This document shows positions 1 to 7,326 of a DNA stretch of 64,000 bases, one piece after another. Every line of letters begins with the position of its first letter. Positions within the stretch are counted from its first letter, which is position 1. A model generated the notes under the pieces. That model was not told where the DNA came from. It ran no database searches and was given only the letters and a program-made list of their open reading frames with translations. The translations under genes were made by a program, and so were the position numbers. Where the stretch lies: contig JAWKIL010000004.1 of the NCBI GenBank assembly GCA_041394285.1, positions 310,001 to 374,000 on the forward strand, in the 5' to 3' direction. Source of the DNA: CADEDH01 sp041394285. Its GTDB lineage: Bacteria; Actinomycetota; Acidimicrobiia; Acidimicrobiales; SZUA-35.

Positions 1-1
1 G

Positions 2-778
2 AAGCTGTCGGCCAATCTGGGGTTCCTGTGGACCGAGCTGGCCCTGCCCGATGCCATCGCCACCGCAGCCGCCGCCGGCTTCACCGCCGTGGAGTGCCAC
101 TGGCCCTACGACCACCGGCCCGACGTCGTGACCGCCGCCCTGGCCGACGCCGGAGTGCCGATGGTGGGGATCAACACCCGGCGGGGCGACCCGGCCCGGG
201 GCGATTTCGGGCTGGCTGCGGTACCGGGCCGGGAGGGGGAGGCGGCGGCCGGGATCGACGAGGCCATCGACTACGCCGCCGCCATAGGCTGCGCCAACGT
301 GCACGTGATGGCGGGCCGGGCCGAGGGCCCCGAGGCCCATCGCACGTTCGTGGCCAACCTGACCCGGGCCTGCGATCGGGGCGCCGGTAGCGGCCCGGAC
401 GGGGATGTTGGCGTGGTGATCGAGCCCCTCAACCACCGCGACGCCCCCGGCTACTTCCTGTCCGGCCTGGAGCAGGCGGCGGCCATCGTGGCCGAGGTGG
501 GAGCGCCCAACCTCGGGATCATGTTCGACTGCTACCACCTGCAGATCATGGGCGGCGACCTGCTGCGCCGGTTCGAGGCCCACCGGCCGCTGATCGGCCA
601 CGTGCAGTTCGCCGGCGTGCCCAGCCGGGGCGAACCCGACGGGAGCGAGGTCGACTACCGGTGGCTGCTGCCGGCCATGGCCGCCGCCGGGTGGGACGGC
701 TGGTTCGGGGCCGAGTACCGGCCGGCCACCACCACCGAGGCCGGCCTGGGCTGGCTGCCCGACCTGCTGGGCCGGTAG
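2..778 (+). CDS. Hydroxypyruvate isomerase-like TIM-barrel protein (5' end outside window)
   Basis: The frame is already open at base 2 and gives about 258 codons, close to the usual 258-260 aa of the Hyi family, so only a few N-terminal residues should be missing. The visible start, KLSANLGFLW, matches the beta-1 strand of hydroxypyruvate isomerases (SANLxxLF). Further along are VIEPLNHRD (about residue 140), IMFDCYHLQ and GHVQFAGVPSRGEPD, which carry the Glu, Asp/His and His/Glu residues of the metal site in the xylose-isomerase-like TIM barrel (AP endonuclease family 2). The family interconverts hydroxypyruvate and tartronate semialdehyde, or acts on related 2-keto sugars; the exact substrate cannot be read from sequence. 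Ends 25 bp before the convergent CAP-domain gene. Confidence 0.85.
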   Translation, partial: KLSANLGFLWTELALPDAIATAAAAGFTAVECHWPYDHRPDVVTAALADAGVPMVGINTRRGDPARGDFGLAAVPGREGEAAAGIDEAIDYAAAIGCANVHVMAGRAEGPEAHRTFVANLTRACDRGAGSGPDGDVGVVIEPLNHRDAPGYFLSGLEQAAAIVAEVGAPNLGIMFDCYHLQIMGGDLLRRFEAHRPLIGHVQFAGVPSRGEPDGSEVDYRWLLPAMAAAGWDGWFGAEYRPATTTEAGLGWLPDLLGR

Positions 779-803
779 GGCGGCCGTCGGCCGGGCCGCC
801 CGG

Positions 804-1691
804 TCAGCCGAACATCTGGACCCAGGCGCCGTCGGCGTAGCCGGCCTGGATGTTGCCCGGGTCGTAGCCCACGCCGGTGCGCCGGTACCCGCAATTGAGG
901 ATGTTGGCCCGGTGGCCCGGGCTCTGCAACCACCCGTAGCGGGCGTCGGTCACCGCCCCGGCGGGGTCACCCTTGAACCCCATCATCAGGTTCTCCCCCA
1001 CGCCACCCTGGTAGCCGGCGGCGCGGGCCCGGTCGGTGGGGCTGTGCCCCTCGGGCGACCGGTGGTCGAACCAGTGCCGGTCGACCATCAGGGCGGCGTA
1101 GGCGTGGGCCGCCGCCTGGAGCGAGGCGTCGACGACGAGGGCCGGGCACCCCGCCGCCTGGCGAGCGGCGTTGACGGCGTCGAGCACCCCCTGCTCCATC
1201 GGGTCGAGCCCGGCGGCGGGCGAGGGGGCGACGCTGGCCACCGTCGCCGTGGACGCCGGAGGCCCGGTGGTGGCCGAGGTCGATGGGGCGTCGGTCCCGA
1301 CGGTCCCGACGGTCCCGACGGTCCCGACGGTCCCGACGGTACTGCCGGGGACGCTGCTGGTGGTGGCGGCGAGATCGGCGGCCGGACCGGGGGTGGTGGC
1401 GGCCGGGGCCGGCGCGGTGGGTAGGGCGGCATCGGCCGCAGCCACCGGGGCCAAGGCGGCCACCGGGACGACCGGGGAGGCGGCTGCGTCGACCACGGCC
1501 ACCGCCGGCGTGGACCGGGCCCCCAGCTCCAGCCCGCTCTCGACCCGGCCCCCCTGAGCCCGGGCCAGCACGTGACCCATGCCCATACCCAGGGCCAGCA
1601 CAGGCAGCGCCGCCCCCAGGAGGATCTGTTCCCGCCGCCTCACGGGGGCCAACCCTAGGGGCGACCGCCACCGAGGTTCAACGATGTCCAA
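804..1691 (-). CDS. Secreted CAP/SCP-domain protein with Thr/Ala-rich linker
   Basis: A 295-aa protein. Residues about 20-45 form a hydrophobic segment after an RRR stretch (LLGAALPVLALGMGMG), read as a signal anchor or signal peptide. Residues 46-160 are a low-complexity Ala/Thr/Pro/Val linker that includes a five-fold GTV run. The C-terminal 130 residues are a CAP (cysteine-rich secretory/PR-1/SCP) domain: LDAVNAARQAAG, HWFDHRSPEGHSPTDRA, GVGENLMMG and SPGHRANIL, with the conserved His and Glu residues of the CAP cavity. Bacterial CAP proteins of this type (YkwD-like) are exported; their activity is mostly unknown. The linker-encoding DNA contains five perfect 9-bp repeats (1292-1336). A later start at the Met near the anchor is possible. 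Confidence 0.85.
   Translation of the reverse strand: MDIVEPRWRSPLGLAPVRRREQILLGAALPVLALGMGMGHVLARAQGGRVESGLELGARSTPAVAVVDAAASPVVPVAALAPVAAADAALPTAPAPAATTPGPAADLAATTSSVPGSTVGTVGTVGTVGTVGTDAPSTSATTGPPASTATVASVAPSPAAGLDPMEQGVLDAVNAARQAAGCPALVVDASLQAAAHAYAALMVDRHWFDHRSPEGHSPTDRARAAGYQGGVGENLMMGFKGDPAGAVTDARYGWLQSPGHRANILNCGYRRTGVGYDPGNIQAGYADGAWVQMFG
1292..1336. repeat. 9-bp tandem repeat (x5) in the CAP-protein linker
   Basis: Five identical copies of CGGTCCCGA lie head to tail, followed by a partial sixth. Because 9 is a multiple of 3, copy-number change would lengthen or shorten the GTV linker of the secreted CAP protein without breaking its frame. Confidence 0.95.
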
Positions 1692-1713
1692 CCAATGGCC
1701 GTGGCAGCGGCGT

Positions 1714-2076
1714 TCAGAGGCGCTGGTTGAACTCCACCAGGTTGCCGGCCGGGTCCTTGCAGAAGACCTGACGGCAGATCCCGGTCATCTCGCTGGGCTT
1801 GCTCACCTTGCGCCCGGCGGCGGTGAGCGTGGCCACGGTGGACTCGATGTCGCCCACCTCGAATGCCCAGTGCTGGCCCTTCAACTCGGGCAGCTCGTTC
1901 ACCAGGAGGTGGATCTCCCGCCCGTCGGGGCAGGACAGCCAGGCGCCGTCGACGTCGATCACGTCGTCGGGGCGGTTCTCCATGAGTTTGAGACCGAGCG
2001 TGTCACGGTAGAAGGCCAGCGCCTCGTCGAGGTCGGTCACGTTGATCGACACATGATGTACGCCGAGTAGATCCAT
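1714..2076 (-). CDS. VOC (glyoxalase/bleomycin-resistance) family protein
   Basis: A 120-aa protein with the two beta-alpha-beta-beta-beta modules of the vicinal-oxygen-chelate fold. The start MDLLGVHHVSINVTDLDEA is typical; I prefer it to an upstream in-frame Met because the homologous N-terminus begins there. Candidate metal ligands are the His in LGVHHV and the Glu in GNLVEFNQ near the C-terminus, with a QHWAF motif in the middle. Substrate unknown: the family includes lactoylglutathione lyases, extradiol dioxygenases and antibiotic-binding proteins. It is divergent from the carbonic anhydrase gene, with about 60 bp between starts. Confidence 0.85.
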   Translation of the reverse strand: MDLLGVHHVSINVTDLDEALAFYRDTLGLKLMENRPDDVIDVDGAWLSCPDGREIHLLVNELPELKGQHWAFEVGDIESTVATLTAAGRKVSKPSEMTGICRQVFCKDPAGNLVEFNQRL

Positions 2077-2136
2077 AGACGCGACGCTAGACCTCCGATA
2101 CCGTGCTGTCACACCCGAACATGCGATGGTGAATTC

Positions 2137-2649
2137 ATGAACTCCTTCTCACCGACCACCGATGAGCTGATGGGCCACAACCGGCGTTATGCCGCCCGGT
2201 ACGAGGGCCGCGACCTCCAGGTGGCCCCCAGCCGCCAGCTGGCCGTGGTGGCCTGCATGGACTCCCGCATGGACATCTTCGCCATGCTCGGCCTGGGCAA
2301 CGGCGAGGCCCACATCATCCGCAACGCCGGCGGCGTGATCACCGACGACGTGATCCGCTCGCTGTGCCTGTCGCAGCGCCTGCTCGGCACCCGTGAGGTC
2401 ATCCTCATCCACCACACGAACTGCGGGCTGCAGCAGGTGAGCGAAGACGAGTTCAAGGCCGAGCTGGAGGCCGAGCTGGGGATCAAGCCCTGGTGGTCGG
2501 TCGAGGCCTTCGTCGACCCCTACGCCGATGTGCGCCAGTCGATCATGCGGCTCAGGCACTCCCCGTTCGTGGCCCACCTCGACCATGTGCGGGGCTTCGT
2601 GTTCGACGTGCAGGACGGGCTTCTGCACGAGGTGACGATCGAGGAGTAG
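2137..2649 (+). CDS. Beta-class carbonic anhydrase
   Basis: A 170-aa protein with the full zinc site of short beta-carbonic anhydrases: Cys40 and the Asp42-Arg44 dyad in VACMDSRMD, then His93 and Cys96 in HHTNCGLQQ, plus the RNAGG motif at 62-66. It reversibly hydrates CO2 to bicarbonate in the cytoplasm. The length matches the small clade common in Actinobacteria. It is followed 11 bp later by an LLM oxidoreductase gene on the same strand, so the two may be co-transcribed, although no pathway link is evident. Confidence 0.93.
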   Translation: MNSFSPTTDELMGHNRRYAARYEGRDLQVAPSRQLAVVACMDSRMDIFAMLGLGNGEAHIIRNAGGVITDDVIRSLCLSQRLLGTREVILIHHTNCGLQQVSEDEFKAELEAELGIKPWWSVEAFVDPYADVRQSIMRLRHSPFVAHLDHVRGFVFDVQDGLLHEVTIEE

Positions 2650-2660
2650 GGTCCGGGGCC

Positions 2661-3506
2661 ATGAAGCTCGGATTCGTGCTGCCCAACAACTGGGGCCTAC
2701 CCAACCCGGCCGACGTGATCGCCCTGGCCGTCGAGGCCGACGAGCGGGGCGTCGAGTCGGTCTGGGTCAACCACCACGTGCTGAACATCGGCTACATCGC
2801 CGACCGGCTCGACGACCGCCCCTACTACGACGCCCTCACCATGCTGACCACGGTGGCGGCCCGCACCGAGCGGGTGAAGCTCGGCACGTCGGTGCTGGTC
2901 CTCCCGTACCTCCATCCCATGGCGCTGGCCAAGGCCCTGGCCACGATCGACCATCTGAGCGGCGGCGGGCGCCTGATCGCCGGGCTCGGCGTGGGCGGCC
3001 TGCCCGAGGAGAACGAGGCCCTGGGCGTGATCTGGGACGAGCGCGGCCCCTGGTCGGACGAGTTCATCGAGGTCATGAACGCCCTGTGGCAACCGGGCCC
3101 GGCCACCTATGCCGGCAAGCACTTCCGCATGGACGGCCTGGTGGCGGCGCCCAAGCCGGTGGCCGCCGACGGCACCATCGAGACGTGGATCGGAGGCGGC
3201 GGGGCGGCCGCCCGGCGGCGGGCGGCCCGCTACGGGCGGGGTTGGCATCCCCTGTCGGACCTCGACGGCTTCGGGCCCCGGGTACCGAAGATGGTGGCCG
3301 CGCTGGAGGCCGAGGGCCGGAGCCGGGAGTCGCTGACGATCGCCCCCCGGGTGGAGATCGCCAACCTGCCCGACGCGGCCGCGGTGGAGGCGTTCGGCCG
3401 GGCCGGGGCCGACCAGGTGATCGTCAACGTCGGCACCTCCAACCTGGACGAGCTGCGGGCCGGGCTGGCCCACGTGGCCCGCCTCCAGGACGAGACCGAG
3501 CGGTAG
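2661..3506 (+). CDS. LLM-class (F420-dependent type) oxidoreductase
   Basis: A 281-aa luciferase-like TIM-barrel protein starting MKLGFVLPNNWG. It has the strand and cofactor-loop pattern of F420-dependent LLM enzymes: SVWVNHHV, RVKLGTSVLVLP, LATIDHLSGGRL-like segment, GLGVGGLPEE and a C-terminal ARRRAARYGRGWHP. Members use F420 or FMN for hydride transfer to varied substrates; the cofactor choice here is inferred from the actinobacterial clade. The next gene (SRPBCC) starts 11 bp after its stop. Confidence 0.85.
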   Translation: MKLGFVLPNNWGLPNPADVIALAVEADERGVESVWVNHHVLNIGYIADRLDDRPYYDALTMLTTVAARTERVKLGTSVLVLPYLHPMALAKALATIDHLSGGGRLIAGLGVGGLPEENEALGVIWDERGPWSDEFIEVMNALWQPGPATYAGKHFRMDGLVAAPKPVAADGTIETWIGGGGAAARRRAARYGRGWHPLSDLDGFGPRVPKMVAALEAEGRSRESLTIAPRVEIANLPDAAAVEAFGRAGADQVIVNVGTSNLDELRAGLAHVARLQDETER

Positions 3507-3517
3507 GGGCCCCGATC

Positions 3518-3967
3518 GTGACCGAGCACTTCGAGCTGGCGACCGACATCGAGATCGACGCCCCGGCGGCGGCCGTGCTCGACTACGTGTCCAACCCCCA
3601 GTCGTGGCGGGAATGGATGCCCGCCACCCACGAGATCGACTGCCCCAGCCGGCCCCTCCTGGCGGGCGAGACATTCGTGGAGCAGTGGGGCACCCGCCAG
3701 GGCGAGGTCCAGCTGCAGTGGCGGGTGACCGACCGCGTGGACGGCGAGCTGTGGGTGGCCGAGACCGAGACCCCGTTCACCGGGCCCATCGTGGCCCGCT
3801 ACGAGGTGGCGGCACTGGGGCCCGGCCGGTGCCGCTATGTGCGCCGCATCGTCAATCCGGCCCGACCGAAGGCCCCCACCGAGGAGATGGTGGCCCGCAT
3901 GCACGACGAGGCCTCGGTGTGCCTGGCCAACATCAAGCGCAACGTGGAACGGGCCAGCAGGAGCTAG
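3518..3967 (+). CDS. SRPBCC-family polyketide cyclase/lipid-transport-like protein
   Basis: A 149-aa protein from a GTG start (VTEHFELATDIEIDAPAA). It has the START/Bet v1-like pattern: an initial beta strand, IDAPAAAVLDYVSNP, WREWMPATHEI, and a long C-terminal helix. The fold binds hydrophobic ligands in a central cavity. The frame is open upstream, but homology begins at this GTG, 11 bp after the LLM gene stop. No specific ligand can be assigned. Confidence 0.8.
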   Translation: MTEHFELATDIEIDAPAAAVLDYVSNPQSWREWMPATHEIDCPSRPLLAGETFVEQWGTRQGEVQLQWRVTDRVDGELWVAETETPFTGPIVARYEVAALGPGRCRYVRRIVNPARPKAPTEEMVARMHDEASVCLANIKRNVERASRS

Positions 3968-4057
3968 CCGGCGGCGTAGCCGCCCCGGTGGGCGGGGCCC
4001 CACCGGGGATGGGGGAGGCGGCTTGCCGCCGACGGGGGCGCCCAGCCCCCGCAAGTC

Positions 4058-4930
4058 CTAGGTCGGGGGCTCCAGCCGCCACGCCCCGTTGTGGGGGCGG
4101 AGGTGGCCGCAGCTGGGGCCGCCCAGATGGGTGCCCAGGATCAGGGTGTGGTCGTCGCAGTAGCGCTCCAGGAAGGCCCGGCGGGTGACGGCGGCGGCCG
4201 CCGGGTCCACGTCGGGCGAGCTGGCCCAGTCGGGATGCTCCACCTGGATCGCCATGTGGATCAGGTCGCCGGTGATCACGGCGTCGTCGCCGCCGGACGA
4301 GATCCGGAGGCTGTGATGGCCCGGCGTGTGCCCCGGGGTGGGCTCCAGCCACAGCAGATCGTTGATCCGCCGGTCGGAGGCCACCAGCTCGGCCCGGCCG
4401 GCCTCGATGACAGGGCGGACGCTGTCGCCCACCACGTCGCCGTAGATCTGGGGCTCCACGCTCCAGTGGGCCCATTCCCGCTCGCCGAAGAGGTAGCGGG
4501 CGTTGGGGAAGGTGGGCTTCCAGTCGTCGCCCACGAGCTGGGTGTTCCAGCCGACGTGGTCGATGTGGAGGTGGGTGCAGACCACGGCCGTCACCTCCTC
4601 GGGCGGGAAGCCGGCGGCCACCAGCCGCTCCACGAAGTCGTGCTGCTGGAGGTGGAACCCGGGGAAGCCGGGACGGATCTTGTCGTTGCCCCCGCACGTG
4701 TCGACCAGGATCTTCTCGTCGCCCACCTGGAGGCCGAAGGTGTGGATCGACACCCGCACCTTGCCCGTCTCCCCGTCGGCGTAGGGGCCGTGGGCCCAGG
4801 TGTGGGCCTTCACCACGTCGGCCGTGGCCTCGGGTACGAGCTGGGACGGGCTCCACAGTCCCTCGGTCTCGGTGATCTTGGTGATCCGCACCTCACCGAT
4901 GTGGATGTCGAGCGGCTGGATGTCGTCCAT
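4058..4930 (-). CDS. MBL-fold metallo-hydrolase
   Basis: A 290-aa protein with the metallo-beta-lactamase signature THLHIDHVGW (His120, His122, Asp124, His125), a later GHTPGHHSLRI (third His) and VITGDLIH (bridging Asp), ending with GTHLGGPSCGH. The arrangement is that of the large MBL-fold group containing lactonases and other hydrolases that use a dinuclear zinc site. No signal peptide is visible, so it should be cytoplasmic. It is convergent with the SRPBCC gene; the 90-bp gap between them holds GC-rich dyads but nothing definite. Confidence 0.9.
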   Translation of the reverse strand: MDDIQPLDIHIGEVRITKITETEGLWSPSQLVPEATADVVKAHTWAHGPYADGETGKVRVSIHTFGLQVGDEKILVDTCGGNDKIRPGFPGFHLQQHDFVERLVAAGFPPEEVTAVVCTHLHIDHVGWNTQLVGDDWKPTFPNARYLFGEREWAHWSVEPQIYGDVVGDSVRPVIEAGRAELVASDRRINDLLWLEPTPGHTPGHHSLRISSGGDDAVITGDLIHMAIQVEHPDWASSPDVDPAAAAVTRRAFLERYCDDHTLILGTHLGGPSCGHLRPHNGAWRLEPPT

Positions 4931-4986
4931 GACGGGACCCTAGGGGCTGCCGGCGGGAACATCGAGTCGGCCGGCGGCGGCCCGTC

Positions 4987-6309
4987 CTACGACGCCAGGC
5001 CGGGCAGGGTCGAGCCGCCGGCGGTGGCCGGCCCACCGGCCCGCTGGGGCAGGGCCGGCGGTTTGGCCAGATGGAACCACACGCTGCCCAGGCCGGCGAA
5101 GGCGGCCAGGATGATGAAGCCGAGCACGTAGCTCCCGGTGGCGTCGCGCAGCACGCCGGCCAGCACCGGCCCCGCCACCATCCCGAACATCACCACCAGC
5201 GACGACCAGCCCATGATCTTGCCGAAGTCGGTGGCCCCGAAGTAGTCGGCCCGCATGGAGGATTGGATCGGGCCCCGCACACCCCAGGCCAAGCCGTGGA
5301 ACAGCACGAACAGCCACACCAGCGGCCAACTGGTGGCCAGGGCCAACAGCAGCAGGCCCAGGCCGTGGCCGAGCATGGCGATCGTGACCAGCCGGCGCTT
5401 GTCCATCCGGTCGCCGAGCCAGCCGCCCACGAGCTGGCCCACGCCCATCATGGCCGGCAGCGCCCCCACCACGAAGGCGGTGTGCAGGCTGGAGAAGTGG
5501 CGCTCCTCGTCGAGGTAGAGGCCGAGATGGCTCATCGACGCCCCCACCACCAGCAGGGCCGAGGCGTGGCCGAGGCTGATGTACCAGAAGGCGGGCGACC
5601 GCAGGGCCTCGCTGGCGGTGAAGTGGACCCGGCTCACCGTGGCCGGCAGGGGGTCGGCCCGCTCGTCGATCTCCTCGGGCGGGATCCCGTCGACGTACTG
5701 GCCCACCTCGGCCGGGTCACGGTGGAAGACCTGGGCCAACGGGAGGATGACCACCAGGGTCAGGGCGGCCGAGATGAGGGCGGTGCCCCGCCACCCGACG
5801 GCGTCGATGAGCAGGCCGACGCCGAAGGCGAACACGCCGCCCACGGCGAAGCCCATCTGGGCGTAGGCCAGGGCCCGCGACCGCTTCCGCTCGAACCAGT
5901 GGACGATGGCCACCGTGATGCCGAGGAAGCCGGCCAGGCTCGAGCCCAACGCCACCAGGAGGTAGAAGGCGTAGAACTCGGCCAGGGTGTCGAGCGTGGC
6001 GAACAGCACGAAGCCGAGCGCCATGATCCCCGCCCCCAGCTGCAGGACGCGCTTGGGGCCCCACCGGTCGTTCATCCACCCCTGGATCGGGCCCAGCATC
6101 CCGCTCTCGGCCCGGTTGAGGGCGAAGGCCAGGCCGAGGGCGCTGGCCGACCAGGCGAACTCTTCCTGGAGGGCGACGGCGGTGAGGGCGAAGGCGTTGA
6201 ACACGAGGCCGCTGTGGAGGGCCTGGATGACGAAGCCCCCTTGCACGATCCGCCAGCCGTGGAACGGCGGCGTCGGCCGGTTGGAACGGCGAGCATCCAT
6301 ACCGACCAT
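4987..6309 (-). CDS. Major facilitator superfamily transporter
   Basis: About 440 aa with twelve hydrophobic segments, for example FVIQALHSGLVFNAFALTAV at the N-terminus and VLGFIILAAFAGLGSVW near the C-terminus. Loop 2-3 carries GPIQGWMNDRWGPKR, the MFS G-x3-D-R/K-x-G-x-R/K motif, and a matching GWLGDRMDKRRLV lies between segments 8 and 9. It resembles the oxalate/formate-antiporter-like and monocarboxylate MFS branch. A start three residues downstream (MDARRSN) is equally plausible. Substrate unknown. Confidence 0.88.
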   Translation of the reverse strand: MVGMDARRSNRPTPPFHGWRIVQGGFVIQALHSGLVFNAFALTAVALQEEFAWSASALGLAFALNRAESGMLGPIQGWMNDRWGPKRVLQLGAGIMALGFVLFATLDTLAEFYAFYLLVALGSSLAGFLGITVAIVHWFERKRSRALAYAQMGFAVGGVFAFGVGLLIDAVGWRGTALISAALTLVVILPLAQVFHRDPAEVGQYVDGIPPEEIDERADPLPATVSRVHFTASEALRSPAFWYISLGHASALLVVGASMSHLGLYLDEERHFSSLHTAFVVGALPAMMGVGQLVGGWLGDRMDKRRLVTIAMLGHGLGLLLLALATSWPLVWLFVLFHGLAWGVRGPIQSSMRADYFGATDFGKIMGWSSLVVMFGMVAGPVLAGVLRDATGSYVLGFIILAAFAGLGSVWFHLAKPPALPQRAGGPATAGGSTLPGLAS

Positions 6310-6343
6310 CGTGGCCCGAACCGGCGGCCGACGGAAAGTTACG

Positions 6344-7303
6344 TCAGGGCGTGATGACCCGCACCGGCGAGCCGTCGAGGAAGGCGGCGATGTCCTCCAC
6401 GATGTCGGTGAAGAAGATGCGGTACACGTTCTGCGACACGTAGCCGATGTGGGGCGACGGCAGGACGTTGGGCAGCGTTCGGAACGGATGGTCGGCCGGG
6501 AGGGGTTCGGTGCCGTAGGCGTCGAGCCCGGCCCCGGCGATCCAACCCTCGGCGCACGCCCGGGCCAGCGCCTCCTCGTCGGCGATGGGGCCCCGGCTGG
6601 TGTTGACGAGCCAGGCCGTCGGCTTCATCGAGCGCAGCTCGGCCTCCCCCACCAGGCTCCGGGTGCGGTCCGACAACACGAGGTGGATGGTGAGGAAGTC
6701 GGAGGCGGCGAACAGCTCCTCCCGCCTCACCAGGCGGGCCCCGACCTCGGCGCACCGCTCCGCCGTGAGGTTCTGGCTCCAGGCGATCAGCTCCATGCCG
6801 AAGGCCTGGCCCACCCGGGCCACCATCCCGCCGATGCGGCCCAGGCCGAGCAGCCCGAGGGTGGCGCCGTGGAGGTCGGCGCCGACGGTGGTCATCCAGC
6901 CCCCGTTGCGCACGGCGTCGATCTCGCTCGGGAGGTGGCGGGCGCAGGCCAGGATCAGGGCCCAGGTGAGCTCGGCGGTGGAGTGCACGCTGCCGCCGGT
7001 GCCGCAGTAGGTGATGCCGAGCTCGGCGCAGTCGGCGGCGTCGATCACGGCGTTGCGAGGGCCGGTGGTGACGAGCAGCTCCAGGTTGGGGAGCCGCTCC
7101 AGCACGGCCCGGGGGAAGGCCGTGCGCTCCCGCATGGCCACCACGATCTCGAACGGTTCGAGGGTGGCCACCAGCTCGTCTACGTCGGCGATGTGGTGGT
7201 CGAACACGGTGACGTCGGCCCGCCCGCTGAGGCCCGACCAGTCGGCCGAGGTGAGGGCCACCCGCTGGTAGTCGTTGAGGATCGCAACCCGCTTGGCTGT
7301 CAT
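6344..7303 (-). CDS. D-2-hydroxyacid dehydrogenase (NAD-dependent)
   Basis: A 319-aa protein starting MTAKRVAILNDYQ. The Rossmann nucleotide-binding motif is GLLGLGRIGGMV. Downstream are the catalytic Arg in NTSRGPI, the Glu in GAGLDAYGTEPLP, and the His in SPHIGYVSQN. This belongs to the 2-hydroxyacid dehydrogenase family (phosphoglycerate dehydrogenase/hydroxypyruvate reductase group). The substrate is open; the N-terminal NDYQRVA is shared by an uncharacterised subgroup. The frame extends upstream without a stop, but homology begins at this ATG. Confidence 0.88.
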   Translation of the reverse strand: MTAKRVAILNDYQRVALTSADWSGLSGRADVTVFDHHIADVDELVATLEPFEIVVAMRERTAFPRAVLERLPNLELLVTTGPRNAVIDAADCAELGITYCGTGGSVHSTAELTWALILACARHLPSEIDAVRNGGWMTTVGADLHGATLGLLGLGRIGGMVARVGQAFGMELIAWSQNLTAERCAEVGARLVRREELFAASDFLTIHLVLSDRTRSLVGEAELRSMKPTAWLVNTSRGPIADEEALARACAEGWIAGAGLDAYGTEPLPADHPFRTLPNVLPSPHIGYVSQNVYRIFFTDIVEDIAAFLDGSPVRVITP

Positions 7304-7326
7304 GTGCGCACCGTAGTGCACCGGCG

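Noticed and set aside
4091..6354. Long plus-strand open frames opposite the MBL-fold and MFS genes
   Set aside because: Composition is Gln/His/Glu/Pro-rich shadow coding with no motif; the minus-strand genes have complete family signatures.
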